A stretch of 64,000 bases of DNA from Seminavis robusta (lineage: Eukaryota; Bacillariophyta; Bacillariophyceae; Naviculales; Naviculaceae): positions 62,001-126,000 of the forward strand of contig CAICTM010000021.1 of NCBI GenBank assembly GCA_903772945.1. The letters run 5' to 3'. The notes beneath the pieces are model-generated. The model saw only the letters and a program-made list of their open reading frames with translations. It was not told the DNA's origin and made no database searches. How positions within the stretch are numbered: position 1 is the stretch's first letter; each line of letters begins with the position of its first letter. The position numbers were made by a program, and so were the translations under genes. Positions 9,307-19,186 of the stretch are shown here, piece after piece.

Positions 9307-10899
9307 CTAACTACTGTAGCCTGATGGGTCGACTGGTCGAGGGCGAGAGGTGCTTCTGGGACAGCTCAAGCTGCACAAGCACCGCCCAGCTTTTGAAAGC
9401 AGCGTGTACGATGTGTGAATGGCACGAGTGCCCAATACACTTGCTTTCGTGGCCACCTAGGCTTTGTTTTGAATACGAACAGACGAATGATTGGGAGCAA
9501 GCCCCGGTGTTTTGTCGGATTGGCATCCCACAAGCTCGGACGTCGAATCAATCTCTTCAAGCTGGGAATTGAATCGCGCACCATGTTCTGGTGACAATAA
9601 AATTTGGCCAAAGCTACCAAATGGACGGACGAACGACGCGAACGAGACGTCACTGCCAAATACGTTTGCCTTCCACCTGGCAATTGAATTGAATCGAATC
9701 GATTCGAATCGTAGCACTATCTCAGGAGATACAATGGAACACGGTGAATGACATCGATAAATACAAATATCGAATCCAACGATTAGGAATGAGGTGAAGA
9801 AAACACGAACAATTACGAGCACTGCAAAAGTCACGCCAAGCTCCCGAGGATGAGTTTGCCATGGCTCCATAGCTACCGGTATGCTTGCTTTTGTTGGTTG
9901 ACCGGTCCGGTACACGATCATGGCGCAGCCAATTGAGCCAAGCATGCCATGTGAGGAACCGAAGCCGTCGAGGAGAGCAAGCACCCGAAGCAGGCTTGAA
10001 CGAGGAATCTCCAGTTCAGCTCTATCAAATGCAGGCAGCTACTAGGACGGCACGACGGCCCCCAACCGAACACGCCAGGAAGTCGTCTGGTCAGGACAAA
10101 GTGAGGTTTTAGTATCCCACGGCTCAAAAACTAACTAATGCATCCATACCTCCGTACTGGCTACCGGTACAGTACAGACCAATGATCTAGCTAGAACTCG
10201 CGAAAGCATCATGCTCGTGGGTGCGCTCATTCACTTCACCGTGGGACTTCGAGTACCCAAACTTGACGGCATAAGAGCAACACAGGAAAGATGAAGGGTT
10301 TGTCAAACATCCGAGTGATGGAGAAACGTTGGGCGCAATTGTGTGACGGTTTCATGTGACATGGTTGTAAGTAACCTTGTCTTGGCGTTGAGAATGCTGG
10401 GACGGCTCGGTAATTAACGGCATTAAGATTCGTTTGCTCTTAAATACTAAAGCAGAGCCAGGCGAAACGTCATCATTTGCCTGCCCAAAAGCCGTTACTT
10501 ATCCAACATCAACCTTGCTTTCTCCACCCTCTTCAATCTTTGGAGGTGTCAGCGCACCTTCCCTCACCAAATCTGCCATTTTTGTTTGATTCGTGAAGCT
10601 GCTGGTATTACAGTACGGTACTAGTAGAAGACGAAGAGACTGTTCCGACTCGCATAAACGGTATTGTGGTGTATGATTCCCATTCAGTTCCACCCAACCA
10701 CACGACGGACAGAGCAATCCCACTGCTGCCGTTGCTGGTCATCTCTTTATCCTAGCCGCCATCTCTCGGAAGCCTTGTCACTTCCACCATTGACCGAGTC
10801 TAACACAACGCAACCATTTTCTTGTCATCAGACGATTGAAAATTCGAATTGAAGCCTCACGCACTCAACTAGCTAGTCTATAGCAACGTAGCAACCACC
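9307..10899. other. Intergenic region, no gene recognised
   Basis: Short open frames on both strands show no domain and look random. A small palindrome (CGAATCGATTCG) occurs near 9697-9708. The last 300 bp before 10900 are rich in CCAC and CTAG motifs and probably contain the promoter and leader of the next gene. Confidence 0.5.
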
Positions 10900-12014
10900 A
10901 TGACTCTACCAAAAGCGTCATCCAGCACCATACTACAAAGAGTAACGTCTCTCCTGCTCCTGCTCAGTAGTTCCATTCGTACGGCAAGCGCCACTCGTGT
11001 CTTGGCATTCAAGTGGCTGGAAGGCAGTGGCACCTGCTATAACAAGTTCCACAATGGGAACGAAAAATGGGACATTGAAATGAACAACTTTCATGTCGAC
11101 TGCGGGAATAGAAATCACGGCTGCACGCCTGGGCACAGTGTCATGATCTATGGTGATTGTAAGTGACTTATACCTGAAAAAACTACCTATTGGCCAGGGG
11201 CTACCCGTGCATTCCCACAATCTAACCCCTTCAATCCCTGCGCTCCTTCCGCCATTCTTAACACACAGTCTACTCCAATGCCGCATTTGAATCGGTCGTA
11301 GATGTGGATATCAAAGCCTGCGAGTTCGGGTCTCTGATTTGCACGCCCAACTTTGTGGAAACCCAAATGAACGTCTGCTACGACTTGGATCTGCTAGATC
11401 TTTACGGGAACGAAGTGTGCAATCAAGTTGGAAACTACACACTTCAAAAATCCTACACGCTCCCCAGCAATCACTCCTGGTGGGAAGACGTGGCATTTGA
11501 GGGACTCAAATTCAACATTGTCGTACTCATTGACAATGAACTCGAATGTCGGGGTACCTTCATGACACGCGTCTACTATGAATACGAATCATGGATGGGA
11601 TGGACGGTCGGATCCTTCGCCGTGGCGGCGGCACTCTTTTATTACCTCCGTCAAACAAAACAGGGGCTGGAATACTTCAACAGAAACTTTACTTGCCTCG
11701 GCAAAATCAATTTGCAAGTCGAAGAAGAGCGGGCCGAAGAAGAAGCCAGAGCAGCAGTTGCTTCCCAAACGAAGAAGAAAATAATATCCAAGACCACGCC
11801 CGTCACCGTGAAAAGTAGCACTAGCACTGCGGACGATGAAGAATCCGTCACTTCCACGGCATATCTGCGCATGTTGGACTTTTCGCCAAAAGGACTGGCA
11901 CACACCGAGCGAATGGAACAGGTCCGACAAGCACACTTTGAAAGATTACGGAAAATAAGAGACTCGCGGCGGGCTGCATCGTCGTCACCGCCGCTTGTAG
12001 TACCGCAATCATAG
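10900..12014 (+). CDS. Type I single-pass membrane protein of unknown function, two exons
   Basis: Exons are 10900-11158 and 11269-12014, with a 110-bp GT-AG intron (GTAAGT donor, ACACAG acceptor) splitting one codon; the product is 334 residues. An N-terminal signal peptide (LLLLLSSSIRTASA) precedes an ectodomain of about 190 residues with Cys pairs (GTCYNKF, VDCGNRNHGC, CEFGSLIC, ELECRG) and N-glycosylation sequons (NYT, NHS). One membrane span lies near 230-250 (WMGWTVGSFAVAAALFYYL). The cytoplasmic tail of about 85 residues is rich in Lys, Glu and Ser, with a basic helix near the end. No known domain is recognised. Splicing restores a continuous frame and joins the signal peptide to the membrane part, so the model is well supported. 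Confidence 0.8.
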
Positions 12015-12445
12015 TATTAATTAATAGTAGATCGAGAAGCAGGGGTTTGCTACGATTGTATTGTATTTGGCTATATAAACTAGCATCAGTCAGGAGTCTG
12101 GGATGGAGGAATCCGGTCGAGCTATTTTGTTAGGTTCATTATTAGTTGTGCCGTGCATGTGCGTCAAGGAAAGTCAAAACACACTGTACCATAGTCTCTT
12201 AGAATTGAGGTCTTCCAAAAGGAGGAGCAGAGCAATGGGCGCTGTGTTTGACCTCACAGAAGCTATGCATAAGTATGGCATGAATATCACGGAGGTGACG
12301 GACTGATCATTGAGCACGGCTGGTCACGCAGCAAGGGTCAACGATGTATACCTTTCAAGATAATGATAGCTAGCTGGAGTCTATTGTTATTGGCTTCATC
12401 TACATCGCTGACTGGTGGGTGCTGGAACCTGGCACCTGTCGTTGC
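12015..12445. other. Intergenic region between convergent genes
   Basis: A 67-codon open frame from an ATG at 12103 has a hydrophobic start, but no family or homology is visible and it may be chance. The two flanking genes converge here, so the stretch should hold both 3' ends; no clear polyadenylation signal was identified. Confidence 0.4.
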
Positions 12446-14446
12446 TTAGAAAAAGATGGTCCCGTCGTCCAGTGACACCAAGAATTCTGCCATGTTCTCG
12501 CATATGGCCACAGAACGACGCTGCTGTAGCCTCTTCTGTTCACTTTGATCTTCAGCCATTGCTGTATCATTGAGATTCAAGGCGGCATCCGACGTACTGA
12601 TGCGACGCAAGCCCTTCTTCTCGGAAGCACCACGGCAGTCACATTTTGTCTTGGGCGCTGGATCATGCACGAGAGGCATGGAAGCAGGGGCAAGCTCGAG
12701 AATGTGATTGAAGGTGTATCCGCACCAGGATACGGGGTGCAATCCCAGGTTGGCCACGAGGGGAAAGTCCCAAAGGTCCGAGTCCAGCCTGCGCAGAGCA
12801 CATTGCCAGGTCTCGTCGTTGCACAGGATTTGCCCTCCCTTGGCCAAGTCACCAATCTTTCGCGAAATGTCCCAGGCTTGGCCCACATAAAAGGTCCGCC
12901 CCGTGAGAGAATTCTGACGAGCTTCCACATCGCCCCAACCGATAGATGCTCTCACACGGAGTCCTCGTCGACCTTGCGCCTCGCGGGCCCAAGGCAAATG
13001 CAAAATATCGTCGCTCCATGAAGCACCGTTCAAGGCTTCCTGCAAGTCCAGAGCAAACGAGACGGCATCACTGGCTTCGTGAAAGGCAAGAAAGAAGGCG
13101 TCACCTTCCGTGTCGATTTCGTATCCGAAGTATTCGCAGCAGATTTGGCGTACAATCTTGTCATGCACTTCCAAAGCCTTGCGCATGGCATTCGGGTCGG
13201 CTTCCCAAAGGGCGGTGGAACCTTCGACATCGGTCAAGACGATGGCCGCCTTGCCGGATTTGGGGGCATGGGAACACTTTCGAGACTGCAGCGATTCCAC
13301 TTCCAGTCGGGACATGCTTTCTCGTAGCGACTCGTTCTCCTGATACTGACGATCAAAGAGAGCAAGCATATCATCAATCAGAACAGACTGCTCAACAGAC
13401 TGCTCATCTTGTCCGACAGTATTGAAAGAGTGAGACTGAGACTGCGAAAGTGATTGCGAAAGTGATTGCAACGACTGATCCAAGAAACTGTCATTCATCT
13501 CCTCCTCCAGATTCATCTCCTCCAGGAAGTGCGAGAGTTGAGATTCATCTGCAGTGCTGCTGTCTTCGTCGAGACCCCTTCCTTCCTCCATCAGCCGCCT
13601 TTGTGAAGGTGAGGTGCTTATCTTGCTGAAGTTTCGTGTCGTGAAGGATCTCCGCCGCGTGGGTTTGACAAAAGCTTTCAACAACTTGGGGTCACTAAAC
13701 GACGCTCGACGGTTATGGGGGGAGACATTCCTTGGTGCGACCAGGGAAGAGAGGTTCATGGAGGATGCAGAGGACTCAAGATTTGTCTGCTCTTCGGAAA
13801 CCACGCCCTTACTTTGCGAACAAGACCTTTGTCGCGACGGAATCACCATGCCAGGAGAACATGATCTTCGTCGTCTCATACGGCTCGCAGCGGAACCGAA
13901 GTTGTTCTTGGCGGCGCTTTGCTGAGTGGCGTCGTTTGATGCCTGGCCAGGCGGAACTGGAGTCATACATCTTCGAAGAGCTGGGGATGATGCCATTGGC
14001 GTCTTGGAGCGGAGACCAGGAGGAGTCATGGATCTTTTAATCGGATCAGGGGAAGCAGACACCGTGCTTGCCAGAAGTGCAATCTGTTGATGGTTGAGAG
14101 AGCATCGTCGTTGACGAGAGATTCGCCCACTTGAAGCAGTGCTAGTGAGCGATCCCCTTCTTGGCTTAACAGATTGGGAGGCTGAAACATCCTCAGCGGA
14201 ACCAAATACGGCAGAACGAAACACATGGAGAAACTTGCGCCTGTGAATTCGGTTTGTAACCTTCAAGTCATCAAGAACAGTTTCCACAAACTCTTGTTCA
14301 GACAGGGATGCCAGAAGCTCTCCGTCGATGCAATTGCCGGCAATCTCCTTCACGTAGCACTGATATCCAGAGCCATACGCGGCAACAATGTCAGCAATCT
14401 CACTCTTGCTGTATTTGGTTAGTGATTTGGAACCAATCGCTCCCAT
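12446..14446 (-). CDS. Class III nucleotide cyclase with SAM-like domain and myristoylation motif
   Basis: 666 residues from the ATG at 14446. MGAIGSKS at the start fits N-myristoylation (Gly2, Ser6), which supports this start and suggests membrane attachment. Residues of about 15-80 form a SAM-like domain with NCIDGELLASLSEQEF. About 250 disordered residues follow, rich in RRRS/RRCS-type sites that basophilic kinases could phosphorylate. The cyclase domain runs from about 400 to 600: LTDVEGSTALW and DTEGDAFF provide the two metal-binding Asp. The purine-selecting position, Lys in adenylyl and Glu in guanylyl cyclases, reads Asp. In VGQAWDISRK the transition-state Asn and Arg positions read Asp and Lys. 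It may therefore make cGMP or cAMP, or be impaired. Confidence 0.85.
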   Translation of the reverse strand: MGAIGSKSLTKYSKSEIADIVAAYGSGYQCYVKEIAGNCIDGELLASLSEQEFVETVLDDLKVTNRIHRRKFLHVFRSAVFGSAEDVSASQSVKPRRGSLTSTASSGRISRQRRCSLNHQQIALLASTVSASPDPIKRSMTPPGLRSKTPMASSPALRRCMTPVPPGQASNDATQQSAAKNNFGSAASRMRRRRSCSPGMVIPSRQRSCSQSKGVVSEEQTNLESSASSMNLSSLVAPRNVSPHNRRASFSDPKLLKAFVKPTRRRSFTTRNFSKISTSPSQRRLMEEGRGLDEDSSTADESQLSHFLEEMNLEEEMNDSFLDQSLQSLSQSLSQSQSHSFNTVGQDEQSVEQSVLIDDMLALFDRQYQENESLRESMSRLEVESLQSRKCSHAPKSGKAAIVLTDVEGSTALWEADPNAMRKALEVHDKIVRQICCEYFGYEIDTEGDAFFLAFHEASDAVSFALDLQEALNGASWSDDILHLPWAREAQGRRGLRVRASIGWGDVEARQNSLTGRTFYVGQAWDISRKIGDLAKGGQILCNDETWQCALRRLDSDLWDFPLVANLGLHPVSWCGYTFNHILELAPASMPLVHDPAPKTKCDCRGASEKKGLRRISTSDAALNLNDTAMAEDQSEQKRLQQRRSVAICENMAEFLVSLDDGTIFF

Positions 14447-16499
14447 GGTTGGCTGCTGTTGGCTTCGCTCTGTTTTCAGTTTGGTCAAAGAGGTGGAGGA
14501 GTGATGCTCTTCAAAACAAAGCTGAATTGTGAGCTCTTCCACAGGTTGCGAAAATCTGGCAAGGGGAACTTCTGAGGTGGTTGCATCCGAATAGCAAAAG
14601 GTTACGGCGACCAGGACTGTCTCCAGGTGGTTGCGAACAGAGTTTTCCCATTGGCCTCAACAACACAGTTGCCGAGGACAAGGCGATAGGGCTACGTGTA
14701 ATCGAGCGCTGCTGCAGTAAACGTACCAGGTAACGGTAGATTGCCGTAGACAGGACAGATCAGACGAAAAGGTCCGTACTTTAATGAAGGAATGCCTTGA
14801 AGTTGATTGACTGGACACATAACCTGCTTCTTTCGTCACTCTGGAATGTTCTGGTACCGTACGCTGTACCCGGTTTACCGGTACCAGTGTACCTGTACTA
14901 CATGTAGCTACCAGTAGTACAGCAACTTCACTCTAGCTAGCTAGTACCAGGTACCGCAGGACAATAGTGAGAAGACGAGAAGACTGTGTACCGTACCGGA
15001 TCGGGTACCTCCGGCACTTTTGAGCGACAAACGTCACTCTGGTCGGTGGCGACTGACCCAGAACCCAGATAAACAGTAAGGTTCGTCCGAACGTGCGAAC
15101 CAGCGACATTGATCTTTGCGAGAAGCTTCAATTTGGGTCATAGCCGTGCGCCACCACAGCTACTGGCTAGCTAGTAGCTAGCTATTACTAGCTAGCTGCT
15201 AGTGCTACAGAGGTAACCCACAACCCTCCCGTGAGGCCTGCCTCGACCACTGTAACAAGATATCGTACTGGTTTGTCTGGAATGCTGGTTTGCTGGCTGG
15301 GTGTGTGAGAACAGCCACAAACAAATTGTCTGTGGAGCACACTAGTTTCTGGAGTCGAAGAACCTTACCCTTCTTCTCGCGAATTTGGTCTTGCTTGCCA
15401 TAGATTCTTCCAAGGTGGCTCGTATTCGTTGCTGGTGGAACCTGCAATGCCGCTTCCGTCGGGGCGTCGGGTGAGGCCTTCACACTGGCAGGAGCAAGAG
15501 ATCAGACAGGTTTCTGTGTCCGGGTTATTTATTTATAAAAATTGCTACTAGCCACTGTTGATGAGAGCGCAAACTTTTGTCAGTGGAGCATCGGAGTTTC
15601 TCGGGGTTAAACAGCGACGCATCGCACTTTGCAATTTGTGGAGCTCGCGCGTGGTTGCCATCTCAGAAATCTTGATGCCACCGTGCCACCGTCGCCTTTA
15701 CCGTAGAATCTTGCAACTTTCCAATTCGTTTCTTTTGTCCGTGACTGTCTGACAAATTATCGTTTCTGCGGACTTCCGCCGCTGCAGCATTTAGGGTTTG
15801 AATCATTCCCGCTGGGATTCCTTGATACATTTCTGTGTAATAGCAGCTCGTGCTGGCTTATGTAAAAACTACATGTAATCCAGTGTGTGGATGCGGCAAC
15901 TGCGCATGAACCTCTGGCACTGCCGTGCGGAAGGTCATTCCGGTACTGGTGCCAACAAATGCTGCCATGTTCTGTCAATTTTGACCAATCAAAAAGCTTC
16001 TCACAATTCCTTTTCTGCCACGTATGTCTGTAAGGGTGGCTGGAAGAAGGCTTTTCAAAGACATGCGTGGCCGGTTCTCTGAGGTGGCAAAATAGCAAAA
16101 TGCGTCATTCCAGATGTCGCTACTCAAAGATTTAAAGGTCTCTTTAATGTCTCATTCATCAATTTGTTCGTCCTTCTGTTTTCTGTCCATTCAGAGCCTA
16201 AAAAGAAGACAGTTGACAGTTGTCTGCTACCCCGGTATCGCTGCTGCCAATTAATTGCTTCCCTCTTCTTCGGCACTCTGCACAGCCACCCCAGAAGACT
16301 CGTCGTCGGCCACTGGAGCAACAGCAACCCAAGCCAAAGCCAAATTCCTGTTCACGACGACTGTCTCTGAAGCATTACAACCCCCTTGTTTCGATCTGTT
16401 CATTCTCTTACTCATCAGTTAGAACGGCTCTTGAAAGGGTTCGAATATTCCTCTCGCTCTTGTCTGTCTAGCTACATCGTAGCCAGCTGCAATAGGACC
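14447..16499. other. Intergenic region, palindrome-rich, no gene recognised
   Basis: This 2-kb region separates divergent genes. It contains clusters of TACCGGTAC and CTAGCTAG palindromes, densest at about 14850-14950 and 15160-15205. Open frames of up to about 110 codons occur but show no domain or coding bias. The part before 16500 probably contains the promoter and leader of the F-box-like gene. Confidence 0.5.
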
Positions 16500-17216
16500 A
16501 TGAAGAGACCAACAACAACGACAAGCGAATGTGACGCGGGAGCCGACCCGTCCGAACCGTCTCCCTCCGCAATGAAACGGTCAAAGCTATTAATAGAAGC
16601 CCGGACTGCCGGCCAAGTAGACTTACCACATGCCTCCATATTCGCAGATGTTCCCCTGCCCAAGAAGGCTGAAGCCAACATCCTTTCCTTCCTGAAACCG
16701 AGCGATTGCTTCAAAGCCCGAGCCGTGAGTCGGAGTTGGAAGATTGTATTCGACAAGAACCTCGAGGACCGGGTGCTGGCCATTCTCCGAAAATTTGACC
16801 TGGTGCACAATGTGAGCAACTACGTCGAGTTCAAGCTCTCTCTGTCATGGCCCACCAAGGAAAGCAGCGCGCTGATGGACTCGAGGGAACTCATTCCAGT
16901 CCAAACTGCCTGGAAGGCACTCGAAGCGCAGCTCCGGTGTGTCCACGTCAAACTGGGCGGCAACGAGTTTCTTCACAGGACATTCGCCAGTACGTTGATC
17001 CTCCTCAAGCAAAACGTTTTGGGCCTTCTGGTCAATTCCAAGAGCATGTGCGTGTACACGGAGCGTCAACCGGAGGCGCCTCCTCCGTCCGATACTGGTA
17101 CCACCCTCCTCGATAAAGAACAATACTCCGGCGCCTTGTGTTTCTGGACATCCGACGGCACCCCTGCCTGTGTATCCTTCAAGACGTTTCTTCAGAGTAT
17201 AAGCTCTCAGATATGA
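16500..17216 (+). CDS. F-box-like protein
   Basis: 238 residues from the ATG at 16500. After a Thr/Ser/Pro-rich N-terminus, residues of about 48-95 read like an F-box: a proline-containing first helix (FADVPLPKKAEANILSFL), then SDCFKARAVSRSWKIVF with the typical Val-Ser-Arg-x-Trp ending. F-boxes bind Skp1 and recruit substrates to SCF ubiquitin ligases. The remaining 140 residues contain no recognisable WD40, Kelch or LRR substrate-binding repeat. The protein is small for the class and may be a short adaptor. No signal peptide or membrane segment is present. Confidence 0.65.
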   Translation: MKRPTTTTSECDAGADPSEPSPSAMKRSKLLIEARTAGQVDLPHASIFADVPLPKKAEANILSFLKPSDCFKARAVSRSWKIVFDKNLEDRVLAILRKFDLVHNVSNYVEFKLSLSWPTKESSALMDSRELIPVQTAWKALEAQLRCVHVKLGGNEFLHRTFASTLILLKQNVLGLLVNSKSMCVYTERQPEAPPPSDTGTTLLDKEQYSGALCFWTSDGTPACVSFKTFLQSISSQI

Positions 17217-17451
17217 TAGGACTCGACTGTCACTCGACTCAAACTACAAGAGTTAAGGTAGGAAGTAGCACAAATACATACATAGCTAGGTTATATTGCA
17301 TGGTACCTGGTACGAAACTGTATAAAATACTGGAGGATTCTACTCATCATCTTGCTCCATGAATGAATGCCACACGCCAACGTTTCGACCATACCGAAGT
17401 GTCTTGACATTTCAATAGTCAGTTCTATTTCGTTCACGTAAATCACAGTCC

Positions 17452-18305
17452 TCAAATGTTGAGAGCCAGGACACCAGCGACCAAAGCTTCTTCTCCGTCC
17501 AAATCGTCATGACGTTGTTCCAAAAGTGCATTCGTCTCTGCTTGGCGATGTTCCAAAAGTGCATTTGTCTCTGCTTCCATCCGTCCCACTTTCACCTTTT
17601 CGTATGTGTCAGAACTCGGATGGAACCGCACAATGAACATATTACTCACTTTGAACTCGTAGAAGCGCTCCAAGAGCTCGCGATACAGATTGAGCTGCAT
17701 GGAATACTTGTAGTAATTGGTATCTTTCAGCTTGTGGAGGGGGCTCTTTCCAGGACGACCCCAGTAGGAGTTTTTGTTTTGTAGAATCCCATGTTTGCTT
17801 CGTTTCCAGTCGTACATGGTGTACGAACCATCCTCGTCATTCTGGACAATCAACCTCCAAGCTTGTGTTTGCTGGACCAAAGGATCATTTCTGTCCGATA
17901 AGCTTCCAACTTATGCTCTTCCTGAAATGCTTGAAACTGTTTCCATTCTTTTCGGCTCTGGTCATACTCAACTTCTTCGTCATTGTTATAGTACGCCTCA
18001 ATGGCTTGGTGGAGACGAGTGCCTTCCTCCTTTGCTTTGTCGCCGTCCGCCCTCCACATTTCCTTGATCTCGTCTTTGGTTTTATTGTAGCACTCGGGCT
18101 TTTTATAGGAGTTTTGCTGCCATCGAGTATAGTACTTGTCAATCACCGCATCGGGGTCAAACTTGGGAAAGAATTCGCCCAGCAGCGTGGTTACGCTGAT
18201 CACTCCTTCGGACGAACCCTGAATCAAGTATCTGTGGCCTTCCGCTTCGAACGTCACAGATTCGTCTCTCGGGTGAGCATTTCGTTGGTTCAACGGGGCC
18301 ACCAT
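17452..18305 (-). pseudogene. PD-(D/E)XK nuclease-like gene, apparently broken
   Basis: An ATG at 18305 opens a protein with VISVTTLLGEFFPKFDPDAV, then KEEGTRLHQAIEAYYN (the helix with Gly-Thr-x-x-His seen in exonuclease-like members), and SSKHKL leading towards the core. Further on, YTMYDWKRSK supplies the D-x-K motif of the nuclease core. The coding sequence runs over two reading frames, so it carries about one break unless an unseen splice exists. Near the end is an 11-residue tandem repeat (AETNALLE, 33 bp). Related nucleases occur in protists and in large DNA viruses and phages, so a viral origin is possible. It should be treated as a fossil. Confidence 0.6.
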
Positions 18306-18320
18306 GGTCTGCCTGCCTGT

Positions 18321-18505
18321 GATTCGTGCACTCTAGCTAGCTAATGCATGTAGAGAGATTAGATTGATTTGATAGTGAGCAAAATTCTCACTTGACTTTG
18401 GATCCAATCAGGTGTCGATTCGTGCACTCGAGCTAGCTATGTAGATAGGGAGTTTTTAACAATGACGAGGCAGCAATACTCATTCGACTTTGGATCCGAT
18501 TAGGA
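18321..18505. repeat. Imperfect tandem duplication of about 92 bp
   Basis: GATTCGTGCACTC plus a CTAGCTAG block and, about 60 bp on, CTTGACTTTGGATCCAATCAGG occur at 18321-18413. The same order recurs at about 18416-18505 (GATTCGTGCACTCGAGCTAG, then TTCGACTTTGGATCCGATTAGG). The copies differ at scattered bases, so the duplication is not recent. It lies just upstream of the broken nuclease gene. Confidence 0.6.
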
Positions 18506-18956
18506 GATGAAAATTTTGCCACACGTTGATCCTGTCATAGTAAGCGCGCATGTTACGTGCTTTGGATTCGATTCTTGGAAAGCGAGAATGGACGAGGGCA
18601 GTCGCGCGATCTTTCGTGCTTGCCGTGGTAGGCAAAGGGGTGGCTTTCGGTACCAGCCAGTGGTGACAGGCAGGTAACATGTTGTCATTTAGCCAAAGGC
18701 ATCTGGTTGGCTACCTTCATCTGGGTAATGTGGGCATTGTGATACCGTACAGTACCGTTTGGTCAACTGTGGTAGACTGACTACATCGTACAAGCTAGCT
18801 AGCTAGGAGTTGTCTGGACGCCAGCTTTCGAAAGGAGTGAAGAGAGCGTGTGGTGGAGGTTGAGTAAGCGTGGAAGGATAAACTGGTTTTACTTCACCTG
18901 TCCTGCTGCTTTATTGTGACGCTGCTTTCCACGGCGATCCTCACCTCTCACTTTTC

Positions 18957-18964
18957 TGACGTCA
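18957..18964. promoter_or_regulatory. TGACGTCA (CRE-type) site upstream of the FtsH-like gene
   Basis: A perfect TGACGTCA octamer lies 223 bp before the start codon of the plastid FtsH-like ATPase. It is one of six such palindromes in the window. A role for a bZIP factor is inference. Confidence 0.4.
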
Positions 18965-19186
18965 TTCATTTTTGTTTTCAGAACTTTTGCTCGGCTCCAT
19001 CTATTTATTTCTGCACCCTTTGCGAGGGCAACAGAGCTTCGTCAGAGCAACTCCATTGTCTATTGATCCAACCCCACCTGATAGCTGAAGACTACTGCCA
19101 CTACCACTAGCTAGCAAGGTCTCTTTTCCAGCAGAAGCTATCTTATCTGGTGGAGGTTGAGAGTGAAGTTCAAGTTTCTGATCAAG

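Noticed and set aside
12103-12306. Small open frame with a hydrophobic start after the membrane-protein gene
   Set aside because: Too short and unsupported; could be chance in a 3' region.
16430-16460. Another B-box-like GGTTCGAAT
   Set aside because: No A box or acceptor stem pairing, and it lies in the leader of the F-box-like gene.
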